Below, one piece after another: positions 33,083 through 41,187 of a stretch of 63,449 nt of DNA. How positions within the stretch are numbered: position 1 is the first letter of the stretch; every line of letters starts with the position of its first letter. A program made the translations under genes and the position numbers. Source of the stretch: CAZCEC01 sp964497615 (GTDB lineage Bacteria > Chloroflexota > Anaerolineae > Anaerolineales > UBA6663); assembly GCA_964497615.1 (NCBI GenBank), contig CAZCEC010000034.1:1-63449 (forward strand), given 5' to 3'. The notes under the pieces were generated by a model. The model did not search any database. It worked only from the letters and a program-made list of their open reading frames with translations, and was not told the DNA's origin.

Positions 33083-34111
33083 GTGAATACGTCGGACTTC
33101 GACTACGACCTGCCCGCGCACTTCATCGCGCAGCAGCCGGTGGAGCCGCGCGACGCCTCGCGCCTGCTGGTGCTCGACCGCGCCACGGACGCAATCACGC
33201 ACGCCCGCTTCGCGGACATCGGCCGCTACCTGCGCCCCGGCGACCTGCTGATCCTCAACGACACCCGCGTCATCCCCGCCCGCTTGCCGGCCCGCAAGGC
33301 CCGCACCGGCGGCAAGGCCGAGGTGCTGCTGTTGCGCCGCACCGCCCCCCGCATGTGGGAAGCGCTGGTGGGCGGGCACGGCCTGGGGCCGGGCAGCCAA
33401 TTGGACATTGATGGCGAAGAAGGACTGCGCGCCGAGATCGTCGAGGCCTACGACGGCGCGCGGCGCCTGGTGCGGTTCAATCAATCCATCTCACCCCTGC
33501 TGGACCGCATTGGCCGCGTGCCCCTGCCGCCCTACATCCACGCCGAACTGGCCGACCGCGAACGCTACCAGACCGTTTATGCTCAGCGCCTGGGCTCCGC
33601 CGCCGCGCCAACGGCGGGGCTGCACTTCACGCCCGGGTTGTTGGCCCAGCTCCAGGCCGCCGGTGTGGGCGTGGACTACGTGACCCTGCACGTCGGTCTG
33701 GATACGTTCGCGCCCGTGAGTGAGGCCGATGCCAGCCAGCACAAGATGCACGGCGAGTGGTGCGAGCTATCGCCCGAGACCGCCGCGCGGATCAACCACG
33801 CCAAAGAAGCTGGCGGGCGCGTGGTGGCGGTGGGCACCACCTCCGTGCGCACCCTGGAAAGCGCCGCGCAGCACGCCGCTCCGGGCGAGGCAGTGGCCCC
33901 GTACTCTGGCAGCACCCACCTGTTCATTCAGCCGGGGCACATCTTTCGCGCGGTGGATGTCATGCTCACCAACTTCCACCTGCCGCGCTCCACCCTGCTC
34001 ATGCTCGTCTCGGCCTTCGCCGGCCGTGAGCGCATCCTGTCCGCCTACGAGTCCGCCAAGCGCGAGGGCTACCGCTTCTACTCGTTTGGTGACGCCATGT
34101 TGATCATTTAG
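33083..34111 (+). CDS. queA: S-adenosylmethionine:tRNA ribosyltransferase-isomerase
   Basis: 342 residues. Makes epoxyqueuosine in tRNA. Family blocks are present: FDYDLPAHFIAQQPVEPRDASRLLVL, LLILNDTRVIPARL, PLPPYI, GSAAAPTAGLHFTPGLL, TLHVGLDTFAPV, GTTSVRTLESAA, TNFHLPRSTLLMLVSAFAG and YRFYSFGDAMLI. I chose the GTG at 33083; it gives the conserved N-terminus and avoids overlapping the DUF2905 gene. Confidence 0.96.
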   Translation: MNTSDFDYDLPAHFIAQQPVEPRDASRLLVLDRATDAITHARFADIGRYLRPGDLLILNDTRVIPARLPARKARTGGKAEVLLLRRTAPRMWEALVGGHGLGPGSQLDIDGEEGLRAEIVEAYDGARRLVRFNQSISPLLDRIGRVPLPPYIHAELADRERYQTVYAQRLGSAAAPTAGLHFTPGLLAQLQAAGVGVDYVTLHVGLDTFAPVSEADASQHKMHGEWCELSPETAARINHAKEAGGRVVAVGTTSVRTLESAAQHAAPGEAVAPYSGSTHLFIQPGHIFRAVDVMLTNFHLPRSTLLMLVSAFAGRERILSAYESAKREGYRFYSFGDAMLII

Positions 34112-34807
34112 ATGGCCGGCATCGGCACCCTGCGCGAGACCGCCCTGCATGCCGCCCTCAAGGCCTGGTACGCCCAGCCCGGCGACCAGAGCGAGGTCAA
34201 AGTGGGTGGGTACGTCGTGGACCTCCTGCGTGACGACCTCGTCATCGAAATTCAGACCCACAACTTTGCTGCCCTCAAGACCAAGCTGCGCCGCCTGCTG
34301 GAGCGCGGGCCGGTGCGCCTCGTCCACCCCATCGCCGCCGAGCGCTGGATCGTCCACCTCGCCGCGGATGGCCGCACCCAGGTGGGCCGCCGCAAGTCGC
34401 CGCGCCGGGGCCACTGGCTGCACCTGTTCTCTGAAATGGTCAGCCTGCCCGACCTGCTGGCCCATCCCAACTTCACCCTGGAGGCCTTGCTGACTCAGGA
34501 AGAGGAAGTGCGCTGCCCCGCGCCGCGCGCCCGCCGCCGCTGGCGCCGCGATTGGCGCGTGTGCGACCGGCGTCTGCTGGCCGTGCTCGACCGGCGGCTG
34601 TTGACCCAGCCGCAAGACTGCGCTGGCTGGCTGCCGCCCGATCTGCCCCAGCCGTTCACCAACCTCGACCTGGCCCACGCCGCGCGCCAGCCGCGCTACA
34701 TTGCGGAAAAGACGACCTACTGCCTGCGGCGCCTCGGCGTGGCCCAGGCCGTTGGCCGCCGCGGGCGCGCTATGGCCCACACGCTCTCGGAGGCCGTCCT
34801 TGCCTGA
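34112..34807 (+). CDS. Conserved hypothetical, PD-(D/E)xK nuclease-like
   Basis: 231 residues, not assigned to a named family. Residues 32-48 read GGYVVDLLRDDLVIEIQ, giving D37 and E46-x-Q48, the arrangement of a PD-(D/E)xK nuclease core, preceded by a helix containing Glu9. The C-terminal half is Arg-rich (RRRWRRDWRV) with TEKTTYCLRRLG-like helix features. It could act on tRNA or DNA, given queA and ruvB in the same operon, but this is inference. The ATG follows the queA stop with no gap. Confidence 0.6.
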   Translation: MAGIGTLRETALHAALKAWYAQPGDQSEVKVGGYVVDLLRDDLVIEIQTHNFAALKTKLRRLLERGPVRLVHPIAAERWIVHLAADGRTQVGRRKSPRRGHWLHLFSEMVSLPDLLAHPNFTLEALLTQEEEVRCPAPRARRRWRRDWRVCDRRLLAVLDRRLLTQPQDCAGWLPPDLPQPFTNLDLAHAARQPRYIAEKTTYCLRRLGVAQAVGRRGRAMAHTLSEAVLA

Positions 34808-35288
34808 TCCAACCGAACCAACTCCCGTTTCACGCGCTCTGGCCGCGCTCGGCATCCCGCACCGCGAATTCGTCCATCCCGGCCCCGTCCACTCGCTGGA
34901 GCAGGCGGCCCAGGAGCGCGGCCAGCAGCCCGGCCAGGTGGTGCGCAGCATCGTCTTCCGGGTGGGGGAGGGGGATTACGTGATGGTGCTCGTCGGCGGC
35001 TCGGCCCAGGTGGACTGGCGCGCCCTGCGGCGGCATCTCGGCCAGTCCCGGCTGACGACGGCAACTGAGCCTGAACTGCTGGAGGCCACTGGCTACGCGG
35101 TGGGTGCGGTCGCGCCTTTTGGCCTGCCGCGCCCCATGCGCGTCCTGCTGGACGAGAGCGTCTTTGCCTTCAACGAGATTTCGCTCGGCTCGGGCGTGCG
35201 CGGGACGACCATCTTTATCCTCCGCGCCGACCTGCGCCGTGCCCTGCCCGCGGCCGAGGTGGGCCAATTCGCCAAGGGGCCAGCCTGA
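34800..35288 (+). CDS. YbaK/aminoacyl-tRNA deacylase-like protein
   Basis: 162 residues from a TTG at 34800, overlapping the previous gene by 8 bases. The pattern LAALGIPHREFVHPGPVHSLEQAAQE, VVRSIVFRVG, YVMVLVGGSAQVDWRALRRHLG and VGAVAPFGLPRPMRVLLDES is that of the YbaK/ProX editing fold, which hydrolyses mischarged aminoacyl-tRNA. Several members have other or no activity. No ATG is suitably placed, so the TTG is inferred from the conserved N-terminus. Confidence 0.78.
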   Translation: MPDPTEPTPVSRALAALGIPHREFVHPGPVHSLEQAAQERGQQPGQVVRSIVFRVGEGDYVMVLVGGSAQVDWRALRRHLGQSRLTTATEPELLEATGYAVGAVAPFGLPRPMRVLLDESVFAFNEISLGSGVRGTTIFILRADLRRALPAAEVGQFAKGPA

Positions 35289-36436
35289 TGAGCACGGAGG
35301 CTGGCTGGGCGGGCCTGCCTGATGCCGCGCTGCCCGACACCCGCGCCGTCGCCTGTTTCATCTCCGCCCATGGCTTTGGACACGCCACCCGCGCCGGGGC
35401 CGTCATGGCCGCGCTGCGCGAGCGCGACCCCGCCCTCCACTTCCACCTCTTCACGCAGGCGCCGCGCTGGGTCTTCGAGGAAACGTTGGGCGAGGGCTTC
35501 ACCCACCACGCCGCCGTCACTGACGTTGGGCTGGCGCAGGCCACGGCCTTGGTGGAAGACCTGCCCGCCACCCTCCAGCGCCTGGACGACTTCCTGCCCT
35601 TCGACCCGCACCTTGTCCGCCACTGGGCCGATTGGCTCCTGCGCCTCGGGTGCGAACTGGTCCTCTGCGACATCGCGCCGCTGGGGCTGGCCGTGGCGCA
35701 GGCGGCGGGCCTGCCCTCGGTGCTGATCGAAAACTTCACCTGGGATTGGATCTACCTCGGCTACCTGGATGAGGCGCCCGGCTTCGAGCCGCACATTGCC
35801 TACCTCCGCGAGGCGTTCACCCTCGCCGGTCACCGCCTGCAAACTGAGCCTTTGTGCGCCGTCGCGCCAGTGGCCGCGGCCCGCCTCGCCCCCATCGCCC
35901 GCCGCCCGCGCCTGGGCCGGGAGGCTGTGCGCGCGGCCCTGGGCCTGGCCGAACACGAGCGCATGGTGCTGGTGACCCTGGGCGGGCTGACCACCGACCT
36001 GCACTTTCCCTCCCCTTCCAGCGCGCTCGATGACGTGGTTTACGTGCTGCCCGGCGCTGCCACCGAATTGCGGCGCGATGGCCAGCGGGTGTCACTACCC
36101 TACCAATCGGGCTTGTTTCATCCGGACCTGATCGCGGCCAGCGACCTGGTGATCGGCAAGGTGGGCTACAGCACCGTGGCCGAAGCCTACCACGCAGGCG
36201 TGCCGTTCGGCTACGTCACCCGCGCCCAGTTTCGCGAATCGCCCGTCATGGCCGAGTTCGTTCAGCGCGCGATGCAGGGCCTGGAAATCCCCGCGGCGGC
36301 CTTTGCGGCCGGCGAGTGGGCCGAATACGTCGCGGCCTTGCTGCGTTTGCCGCCCCAACCCACTGCGCGACCCAACGGCGCCGACCAGGCGGCGGCCTAC
36401 ATTGCCCCGCTGATTCGGTCTATACTGACGGTGTGA
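35288..36436 (+). CDS. GT-B-fold glycosyltransferase-like protein
   Basis: 382 residues. FISAHGFGHATRAGAVMAAL matches the N-terminal glycine loop of MurG-like and L-arabinokinase-type glycosyltransferase domains. The C-terminal half carries VLVTLGGL, a DLVIGKVGYSTVAEAYHAGVP donor-binding segment and a closing helix. Donor and acceptor are unknown. The ATG overlaps the preceding stop (TGATG). Confidence 0.8.
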   Translation: MSTEAGWAGLPDAALPDTRAVACFISAHGFGHATRAGAVMAALRERDPALHFHLFTQAPRWVFEETLGEGFTHHAAVTDVGLAQATALVEDLPATLQRLDDFLPFDPHLVRHWADWLLRLGCELVLCDIAPLGLAVAQAAGLPSVLIENFTWDWIYLGYLDEAPGFEPHIAYLREAFTLAGHRLQTEPLCAVAPVAAARLAPIARRPRLGREAVRAALGLAEHERMVLVTLGGLTTDLHFPSPSSALDDVVYVLPGAATELRRDGQRVSLPYQSGLFHPDLIAASDLVIGKVGYSTVAEAYHAGVPFGYVTRAQFRESPVMAEFVQRAMQGLEIPAAAFAAGEWAEYVAALLRLPPQPTARPNGADQAAAYIAPLIRSILTV

Positions 36437-37119
36437 GACCGTCCGACGAGCACTTAGCCGCCCGGCGCATTCTGGCCGTCACCGAGGAGGAGCTTCAGCG
36501 CATCATCCTCGACATCCACGACGGCCCGGTGCAGAAGCTGTTCGCGGCGCTGTCGCAGGTGAACGTCCTCCAGGCGCGCGCCAAGCACGGCGCCGTGTCG
36601 CTGGAGCAGTTGACGCCCATCCTCAACCGCCTCTCCAGCCTGCTGGAAAGCTCGCTAGGCGAGATCAAGACCTCCCTCGGCACCTTCCGCCCCCCGGACT
36701 TCGCCCGCCGCGATCTGCTGTCCGTCATCGAGGGCCTCATCCTCCAGCACGAGGAAAGCACCGGCTACACCGTTGACCTCGAGGCGCACGGCGCCGTTCC
36801 GCGCATCAGCCTGCCCGCTAAGATCGCCCTCTACCGCATCCTGCAAGAGGCCCTGTCCAACGCCTATCGCCACGCCGGAGTCAAGCGCGTGCGCGTGGTG
36901 CTGTCGGCGGCGGATGGGCAAGTGCGGCTGGAGGTGGTGGATCAGGGGCGCGGGTTCAGCCCGCCCCCGCTGGTGGGGCCGGAGGCCACCGAGCGCGTCG
37001 AGCACATTGGCCTGCGCGGGATGCGCGAGCGCGTGAGCCTGGTGGGCGGCACCTTCAACATCGAATCGGCCCCCGGCGCTGGGACGCGCATCACGGTCGA
37101 GGTGCCCGCCGATGAGTGA
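36433..37119 (+). CDS. Soluble NarL-type sensor histidine kinase without a sensor domain
   Basis: 228 residues. The HisKA_3 phosphoacceptor site is H29 in IILDIHDGPVQKL; the HATPase domain has ILQEALSNAYRHAG, EVVDQGRGFSPP and GLRGMRERVSLVGG. There is no transmembrane or PAS/GAF region, so it either senses through a partner or binds a signal at its short N-terminus. The GTG start overlaps the glycosyltransferase stop by 4 bases, and its own stop overlaps the response regulator. Confidence 0.9.
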   Translation: MRPSDEHLAARRILAVTEEELQRIILDIHDGPVQKLFAALSQVNVLQARAKHGAVSLEQLTPILNRLSSLLESSLGEIKTSLGTFRPPDFARRDLLSVIEGLILQHEESTGYTVDLEAHGAVPRISLPAKIALYRILQEALSNAYRHAGVKRVRVVLSAADGQVRLEVVDQGRGFSPPPLVGPEATERVEHIGLRGMRERVSLVGGTFNIESAPGAGTRITVEVPADE

Positions 37120-37771
37120 GCCTGCCGCCGCGCCTGCCGCCGCCCGCCGCCTGCGCGTCATTCTGGCCGACGATCACGAGCTGGTGCTGGAAGGTCTGCG
37201 CGGTCTGCTGGCGAACGAGCCTGACATTGAAGTTGTGGCGGCCGTCACCGACGGCGGCGCGCTGCTGGCCGCCATCGAGCGCCACCGGCCCGATGTGGCC
37301 GTGATGGATCTGCAAATGCCCGCGCCCGAAGGCATGAACTGCCTGGCCGAGCTGCGCCGCCGCGAGCTGCCTGTGCGGGTGCTGGTGCTCACCGCCTTTG
37401 GCGATGGCGAGTCCATTCAGTTCGCGCTGGAGAACGGCGCGGACGGCTTCGCGCTCAAGACCGCGCCCCCGCGCCAGACGGTGGACGCGGTGCGGCAGGT
37501 GGGCCACGGCAACCTGGTCTTCCCGCCCGCGGCGCGCAAGTGGCTGTGGGGCCACCGCCCGGACTCCAACCCCGACCTCTCCACCCGCGAGTGGGAGGTG
37601 CTGGAGCTGGCGGCCAAAGGCCTCACCAATCCTCAGATTGCCGACCAACTGAGCGTCTCCGAGAATACGGTCAAGTTTCACCTTCAGAACATCTTCCAGA
37701 AGCTGGGCGTCAACAACCGCACCGAGGCCGCCGGTTTCTACTTTCGGCGCAAGACCCATCCAACCGGGTAG
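37112..37771 (+). CDS. NarL/FixJ-family response regulator
   Basis: 219 residues. Receiver domain with the acidic pair in ILADDHELVLEGL, phospho-acceptor D66 in VAVMDLQMP, and the conserved Lys in FALKTAPP. A LuxR-type helix-turn-helix lies near residues 155-210: LSTREWEVLELAAKGLTNPQIA and then SENTVKFHLQNIFQKLGVNNRTEA. Overlaps the kinase by 8 bases and closes the ruvB-led run. Targets unknown; the adjacent aceB promoter is one candidate. Confidence 0.93.
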   Translation: MSEPAAAPAAARRLRVILADDHELVLEGLRGLLANEPDIEVVAAVTDGGALLAAIERHRPDVAVMDLQMPAPEGMNCLAELRRRELPVRVLVLTAFGDGESIQFALENGADGFALKTAPPRQTVDAVRQVGHGNLVFPPAARKWLWGHRPDSNPDLSTREWEVLELAAKGLTNPQIADQLSVSENTVKFHLQNIFQKLGVNNRTEAAGFYFRRKTHPTG

Positions 37772-37816
37772 GTCCGGCCCACCCCCTTTTCTGTTCCAAA
37801 ACCCCTCGCCTGGTTG

Positions 37817-37845
37817 TTCAAAATAGTACAAGCAAGCCCTACACT
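37817..37845 (+). promoter_or_regulatory. Candidate aceB promoter
   Basis: TTCAAA (37817-37822), a 17-base spacer and TACACT (37840-37845), followed by a leader of about 55 bases. Each box matches the consensus at only four of six positions. Confidence 0.35.
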
Positions 37846-37908
37846 GGTGACAGATTGCTCAACCAGCAATTTCCCCGCTGATTTCTCGCGATTCGTGGAG
37901 GTGTGATC

Positions 37909-39495
37909 TTGGTCAGCATGGATGTAATGAATGCCGTTCGCGTCACCGGCGCCGTGGTCGCCGGGCAGGAGCGGGTGCTCACCCCCGCCGCCCTGGAATT
38001 CGTGGCCCGGCTCCAGCGGGAATTTGGCCCCGCCCGCCTCACCCTTCTGGAGCAGCGCGCCGAGCGCCAGGCCCGGCTGGATGCGGGCGAGCCGTTTGTC
38101 TTCTCCGCCGAGACCGAGGCCGTCCGCTGGGGCGAGTGGCGCGTCGCGCCCGCGCCGCCCGGTTTGCAGCAGCGCCACGTCGAGATCACCGGCCCGGTGG
38201 ATCGCAAGATGATGATCAACGCGCTCAACTCCGGCGCCAGCGTCTTCATGGCCGACCTGGAAGATGCGCTCTCCCCCACCTGGGCCAACATCGTCCAGGG
38301 CCAGCAGAACCTCATGGACGCCGTCCGCCGCACCCTCAGATTGGACACCCCCGACGGCAAGCAGTATCGCCTCAACGACAAGACCGCCACCCTCCTGGTG
38401 CGCCCCCGTGGCTGGCACCTGGTGGATCAGAACGTGTGGATTGACGGCGAGCCCGTCTCCGCCAGCCTGCTCGACTTTGGCCTGTACTTCTTCCACAACG
38501 CCCACGAGCTCATCGAGCGCGGCGCCGGCCCCTACTTCTACCTCGCCAAGCTTGAAGGCCGCGCCGAGGCCCGCCTGTGGAACGAGGTCTTCAACCTCGC
38601 TCAGGATGCCCTCGGCCTGCCGCGCGGCACCATCCGCGCCACCGTGCTCGTCGAAACCCTCCCTGCCGCCTTCGAGATGGAGGAGATCCTCTACGAGCTG
38701 CGCCGCCACGCCTCCGGCCTCAACGCCGGCCGCTGGGACTACACCTTCAGCGTCATCAAGAAGTTCCGCGAGCGCGCCGATTGCCTTCTGCCCGACCGGG
38801 GCCAGGTCACCATGACCGTGCCCTTCATGCGCGCCTATACCGAGCTGTTGGTCCAGACCTGCCACCGGCGCGGCGCGCACGCCATCGGCGGCATGGCGGC
38901 ATACATCCCCAGCCGGCGCGACCCCGAAGTCAACGAGCGCGCGCTGGCCAAGGTGCGCGAGGACAAGCTGCGCGAAAGCGGCGACGGCTTCGACGGCACC
39001 TGGGTGGCCCACCCCGACCTGGTGCCCGTGGCGCGCGAGGTGTTCGATGGCGTGCTGGGCGACCGCCCTCACCAGAAGGAACGCCTGCGCGAGGACGTCC
39101 GCGTCACCGCCGAGCAATTGCAGACCGTCCACATCTCCGGCGGCCAGATCACCGAGGCCGGCGTGCGCCAGAACGTCAATGTGGCCTTGCAGTACCTCGA
39201 TGCCTGGCTGGGCGGCAACGGCGCGGCCGCCATCCACAACCTGATGGAAGACACCGCCACCGCCGAAATCTCGCGCGCCCAGCTCTGGCAGTGGCTGCGG
39301 CACGGCGCCCAATTGGCCGATGGTGGCGCGATGACGCCCGGCTTGTATCAACGCATCCGCGCCGAGGAGTTGGCGCGGCTGGGCGGGGCCGGGCAGGGGC
39401 GGCTTGGGCTGGCGGCGCAATTGCTGGACGATCTCGTCCTCAGCCCCACATTCACCGAGTTTCTGACATTGAAGGCCTACCCGCACCTTGACTGA
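37909..39495 (+). CDS. aceB: Malate synthase (A type)
   Basis: 528 residues. Condenses glyoxylate with acetyl-CoA in the glyoxylate shunt. Seen: ADLEDALSPTWANIVQGQ, LLVRPRGWHLVD, LVETLPAAFEMEEILYELR, GLNAGRWDYTFSVIKKF, GGMAAYIP and FDGTWVAHPDLVP, all typical of malate synthase A. Start: GGAGG at 37897-37901 is spaced 7 bases from the TTG at 37909, the best fit. A GTG six bases earlier is too close to the ribosome site, and an ATG at 37918 is too far. Followed by isocitrate lyase after a repeat element. Confidence 0.95.
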   Translation: MVSMDVMNAVRVTGAVVAGQERVLTPAALEFVARLQREFGPARLTLLEQRAERQARLDAGEPFVFSAETEAVRWGEWRVAPAPPGLQQRHVEITGPVDRKMMINALNSGASVFMADLEDALSPTWANIVQGQQNLMDAVRRTLRLDTPDGKQYRLNDKTATLLVRPRGWHLVDQNVWIDGEPVSASLLDFGLYFFHNAHELIERGAGPYFYLAKLEGRAEARLWNEVFNLAQDALGLPRGTIRATVLVETLPAAFEMEEILYELRRHASGLNAGRWDYTFSVIKKFRERADCLLPDRGQVTMTVPFMRAYTELLVQTCHRRGAHAIGGMAAYIPSRRDPEVNERALAKVREDKLRESGDGFDGTWVAHPDLVPVAREVFDGVLGDRPHQKERLREDVRVTAEQLQTVHISGGQITEAGVRQNVNVALQYLDAWLGGNGAAAIHNLMEDTATAEISRAQLWQWLRHGAQLADGGAMTPGLYQRIRAEELARLGGAGQGRLGLAAQLLDDLVLSPTFTEFLTLKAYPHLD

Positions 39496-39508
39496 TCGCG
39501 CCCAGCAT

Positions 39509-39550
39509 CAATGTCATTCCGAGGCGTCTTCTGCCGAGGAATCTTGGTTC
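39509..39550. repeat. Single GTCATTCCGAG element between aceB and aceA
   Basis: GTCATTCCGAGGCGTCTTCTGCCGAGGAATCTTGG, the compact form of the family (about 37 bases), 15 bases after the aceB stop. As RNA it would form a short hairpin between the two cistrons. Confidence 0.8.
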
Positions 39551-39591
39551 GCCACGCCTACTGATTGCGGCGCTGAATAGGAGATGAACCG

Positions 39592-40914
39592 ATGACCAAC
39601 AACGGCACGAGCAAGATCGTAGCGCAGGAGCTGCAGCATCGCTGGACCGCCGACCCGCGCTGGCGCGGCACGCGCCGCGACTACACCGCCGAGGACGTGC
39701 TGCGGCTGCGGCCCAGCCTGGCCATGGACTACAGCCTGGCCCGCGCGGGCGCCCAGCGCCTGTGGCAACTGCTGGAGAGCGAGCCGTATGTCGCCACCTT
39801 TGGTGCCCTCACCGGGGCGCAGGCCGTGCAGATGGTCAAGGCCGGCCTCAAGGCCATCTATCTCAGCGGCTGGCAGGTGGCCGCCGATGGCAACCTTGCC
39901 GGCCAGACCTACCCCGACCAGAGCCTCTACCCCGCCAACAGCGTGCCGGCCCTGGTGCGCCGCCTGAACAACGCCCTTATGCGCGCCGACCAGATCACCC
40001 GGCTGGAAGGCCGCCACGACACCTACTGGTACGCCCCCATCGTCGCCGATGCCGAGGCCGGCTTTGGCGGCCCCCTCCACGCCTTCGAATTGATGAAGTC
40101 CATGATCGAGGCCGGCGTGGCCGGCGTGCACTTCGAGGACCAGCTTGCGGCCGAGAAGAAGTGCGGCCACCTGGGTGGCAAGGTGCTGGTGCCCACCTCG
40201 CAGTTCATCCGCACCCTCTCGGCGGCGCGCCTCGCGGCCGATGTGATGGATGTGCCCACCCTGCTCATCGCCCGCACCGACGCCCTCAGCGCCACCCTGC
40301 TCACCTCCGATATTGACCCGGCGGACCGCCCGTTCACTACCGGCGAGCGCACCGCCGAGGGCTACTACGTCGTCACTGGCGGCATGGAAGCCACCATCGC
40401 CCGCAGTCTCGCCTACGCCCCCTACGTGGACCTGCTGTGGTTCGAGACCGCGCACCCCGACCTGGCTGAGGCGCGGCGCTACGCCGAAGCCATCCACGCC
40501 CAATTCCCCGGCCAGCGCCTGGCCTACAACTGCTCGCCATCGTTCAACTGGGCGCGTCACCTCGACGCCGCCGATACCGCCCGCTTCCAGCGCGAGCTGG
40601 GCGCCATGGGCTACGCCTTCCAGTTCATCACCCTGGCCGGCTGGCACAGCCTCAACTATCACACCTTCGACCTGGCGCGCGATTACGCCGCGCGCGGCAT
40701 GAGCGCCTATGTGGACTTGCAGCAGGCCGAATTCGCCGCCGAGCCGCACGGCTACACCGCCACCAAGCACCAGCGCGAGGCCGGCACCAGCTACTTCGAC
40801 CAGGTGCTGATGACGGTCACCGGCGGCCAGGCCGCCACCGCCGCCCTCGTCGGCTCCACCGAGGCCGAGCAGTTCACCGCCGCCGCGCTCAGCCCCGTCG
40901 CCGCGCATCATTGA
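39592..40914 (+). CDS. aceA: Isocitrate lyase
   Basis: 440 residues. Cleaves isocitrate to succinate and glyoxylate. The catalytic loop KKCGHLGGK with Cys191 is intact, and PIVADAEAGFGG, HFEDQLAAEKK, IARTDA and the NCSPSFNWARHL segment are present. AGGAG lies upstream of the ATG. Forms a glyoxylate-shunt pair with malate synthase, allowing growth on acetate or fatty acids. Confidence 0.97.
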   Translation: MTNNGTSKIVAQELQHRWTADPRWRGTRRDYTAEDVLRLRPSLAMDYSLARAGAQRLWQLLESEPYVATFGALTGAQAVQMVKAGLKAIYLSGWQVAADGNLAGQTYPDQSLYPANSVPALVRRLNNALMRADQITRLEGRHDTYWYAPIVADAEAGFGGPLHAFELMKSMIEAGVAGVHFEDQLAAEKKCGHLGGKVLVPTSQFIRTLSAARLAADVMDVPTLLIARTDALSATLLTSDIDPADRPFTTGERTAEGYYVVTGGMEATIARSLAYAPYVDLLWFETAHPDLAEARRYAEAIHAQFPGQRLAYNCSPSFNWARHLDAADTARFQRELGAMGYAFQFITLAGWHSLNYHTFDLARDYAARGMSAYVDLQQAEFAAEPHGYTATKHQREAGTSYFDQVLMTVTGGQAATAALVGSTEAEQFTAAALSPVAAHH

Positions 40915-40940
40915 GTTTTCACGGGGCGCATCTCGACTTG

Positions 40941-41033
40941 GATACTGCAGGCGAATTGGCGAAACATCCTGCGTCCACGTAGGTGGACGCGGCGGCCGAA
41001 GGCCTTCAGGCGCGAATTCTATTCGCTGGCCCT
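40941..41033. repeat. Composite palindromic repeat, family C, copy 1
   Basis: About 93 bases made of consecutive palindromes: GGCGAATTGGCG, the hairpin GCGTCCAC-GTAG-GTGGACGC (40971-40990), the triloop hairpin GGCC-GAA-GGCC, and GCGAAT-TCT-ATTCGC. Further copies are at 60356-60443, 62395-62486 and 63378-63449. In the other full copies the main stem is GCGTCCCT/AGGGACGC, so two base pairs changed on both arms together. Confidence 0.85.
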
Positions 41034-41076
41034 CTGCGCGTTGGTCCCCTGCGCCCTCGCGCCCTGGCTGTGCGCG

Positions 41077-41130
41077 AACCCCTCTCTTGATCGTGTACTT
41101 CGGTCGAGAGAGGGGTTTCTCCTTCTTTTT
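41077..41130 (+). terminator. Strong intrinsic terminator after aceA
   Basis: AACCCCTCTCTTGATCG (41077-41093) and CGGTCGAGAGAGGGGTT (41101-41117) pair over 17 positions with two G-U wobbles and a 7-base loop, followed by the T-rich TCTCCTTCTTTTT. It ends the aceBA transcript and insulates iclR. Confidence 0.85.
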
Positions 41131-41187
41131 CTCTTTCTCTGCCGCCTCTGTTACAATCGGTTCACATAGCGAAACGCGAGTTCAAAC

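Noticed and set aside
37771..37795. Terminator after the response regulator
   Set aside because: Only a weak stem could be drawn before CCCCTTTT; not convincing.
41158..41180. IclR operator (GTTC...GAAAC) before the iclR gene
   Set aside because: The arms are short and imperfect, so it is not distinguishable from chance by eye.
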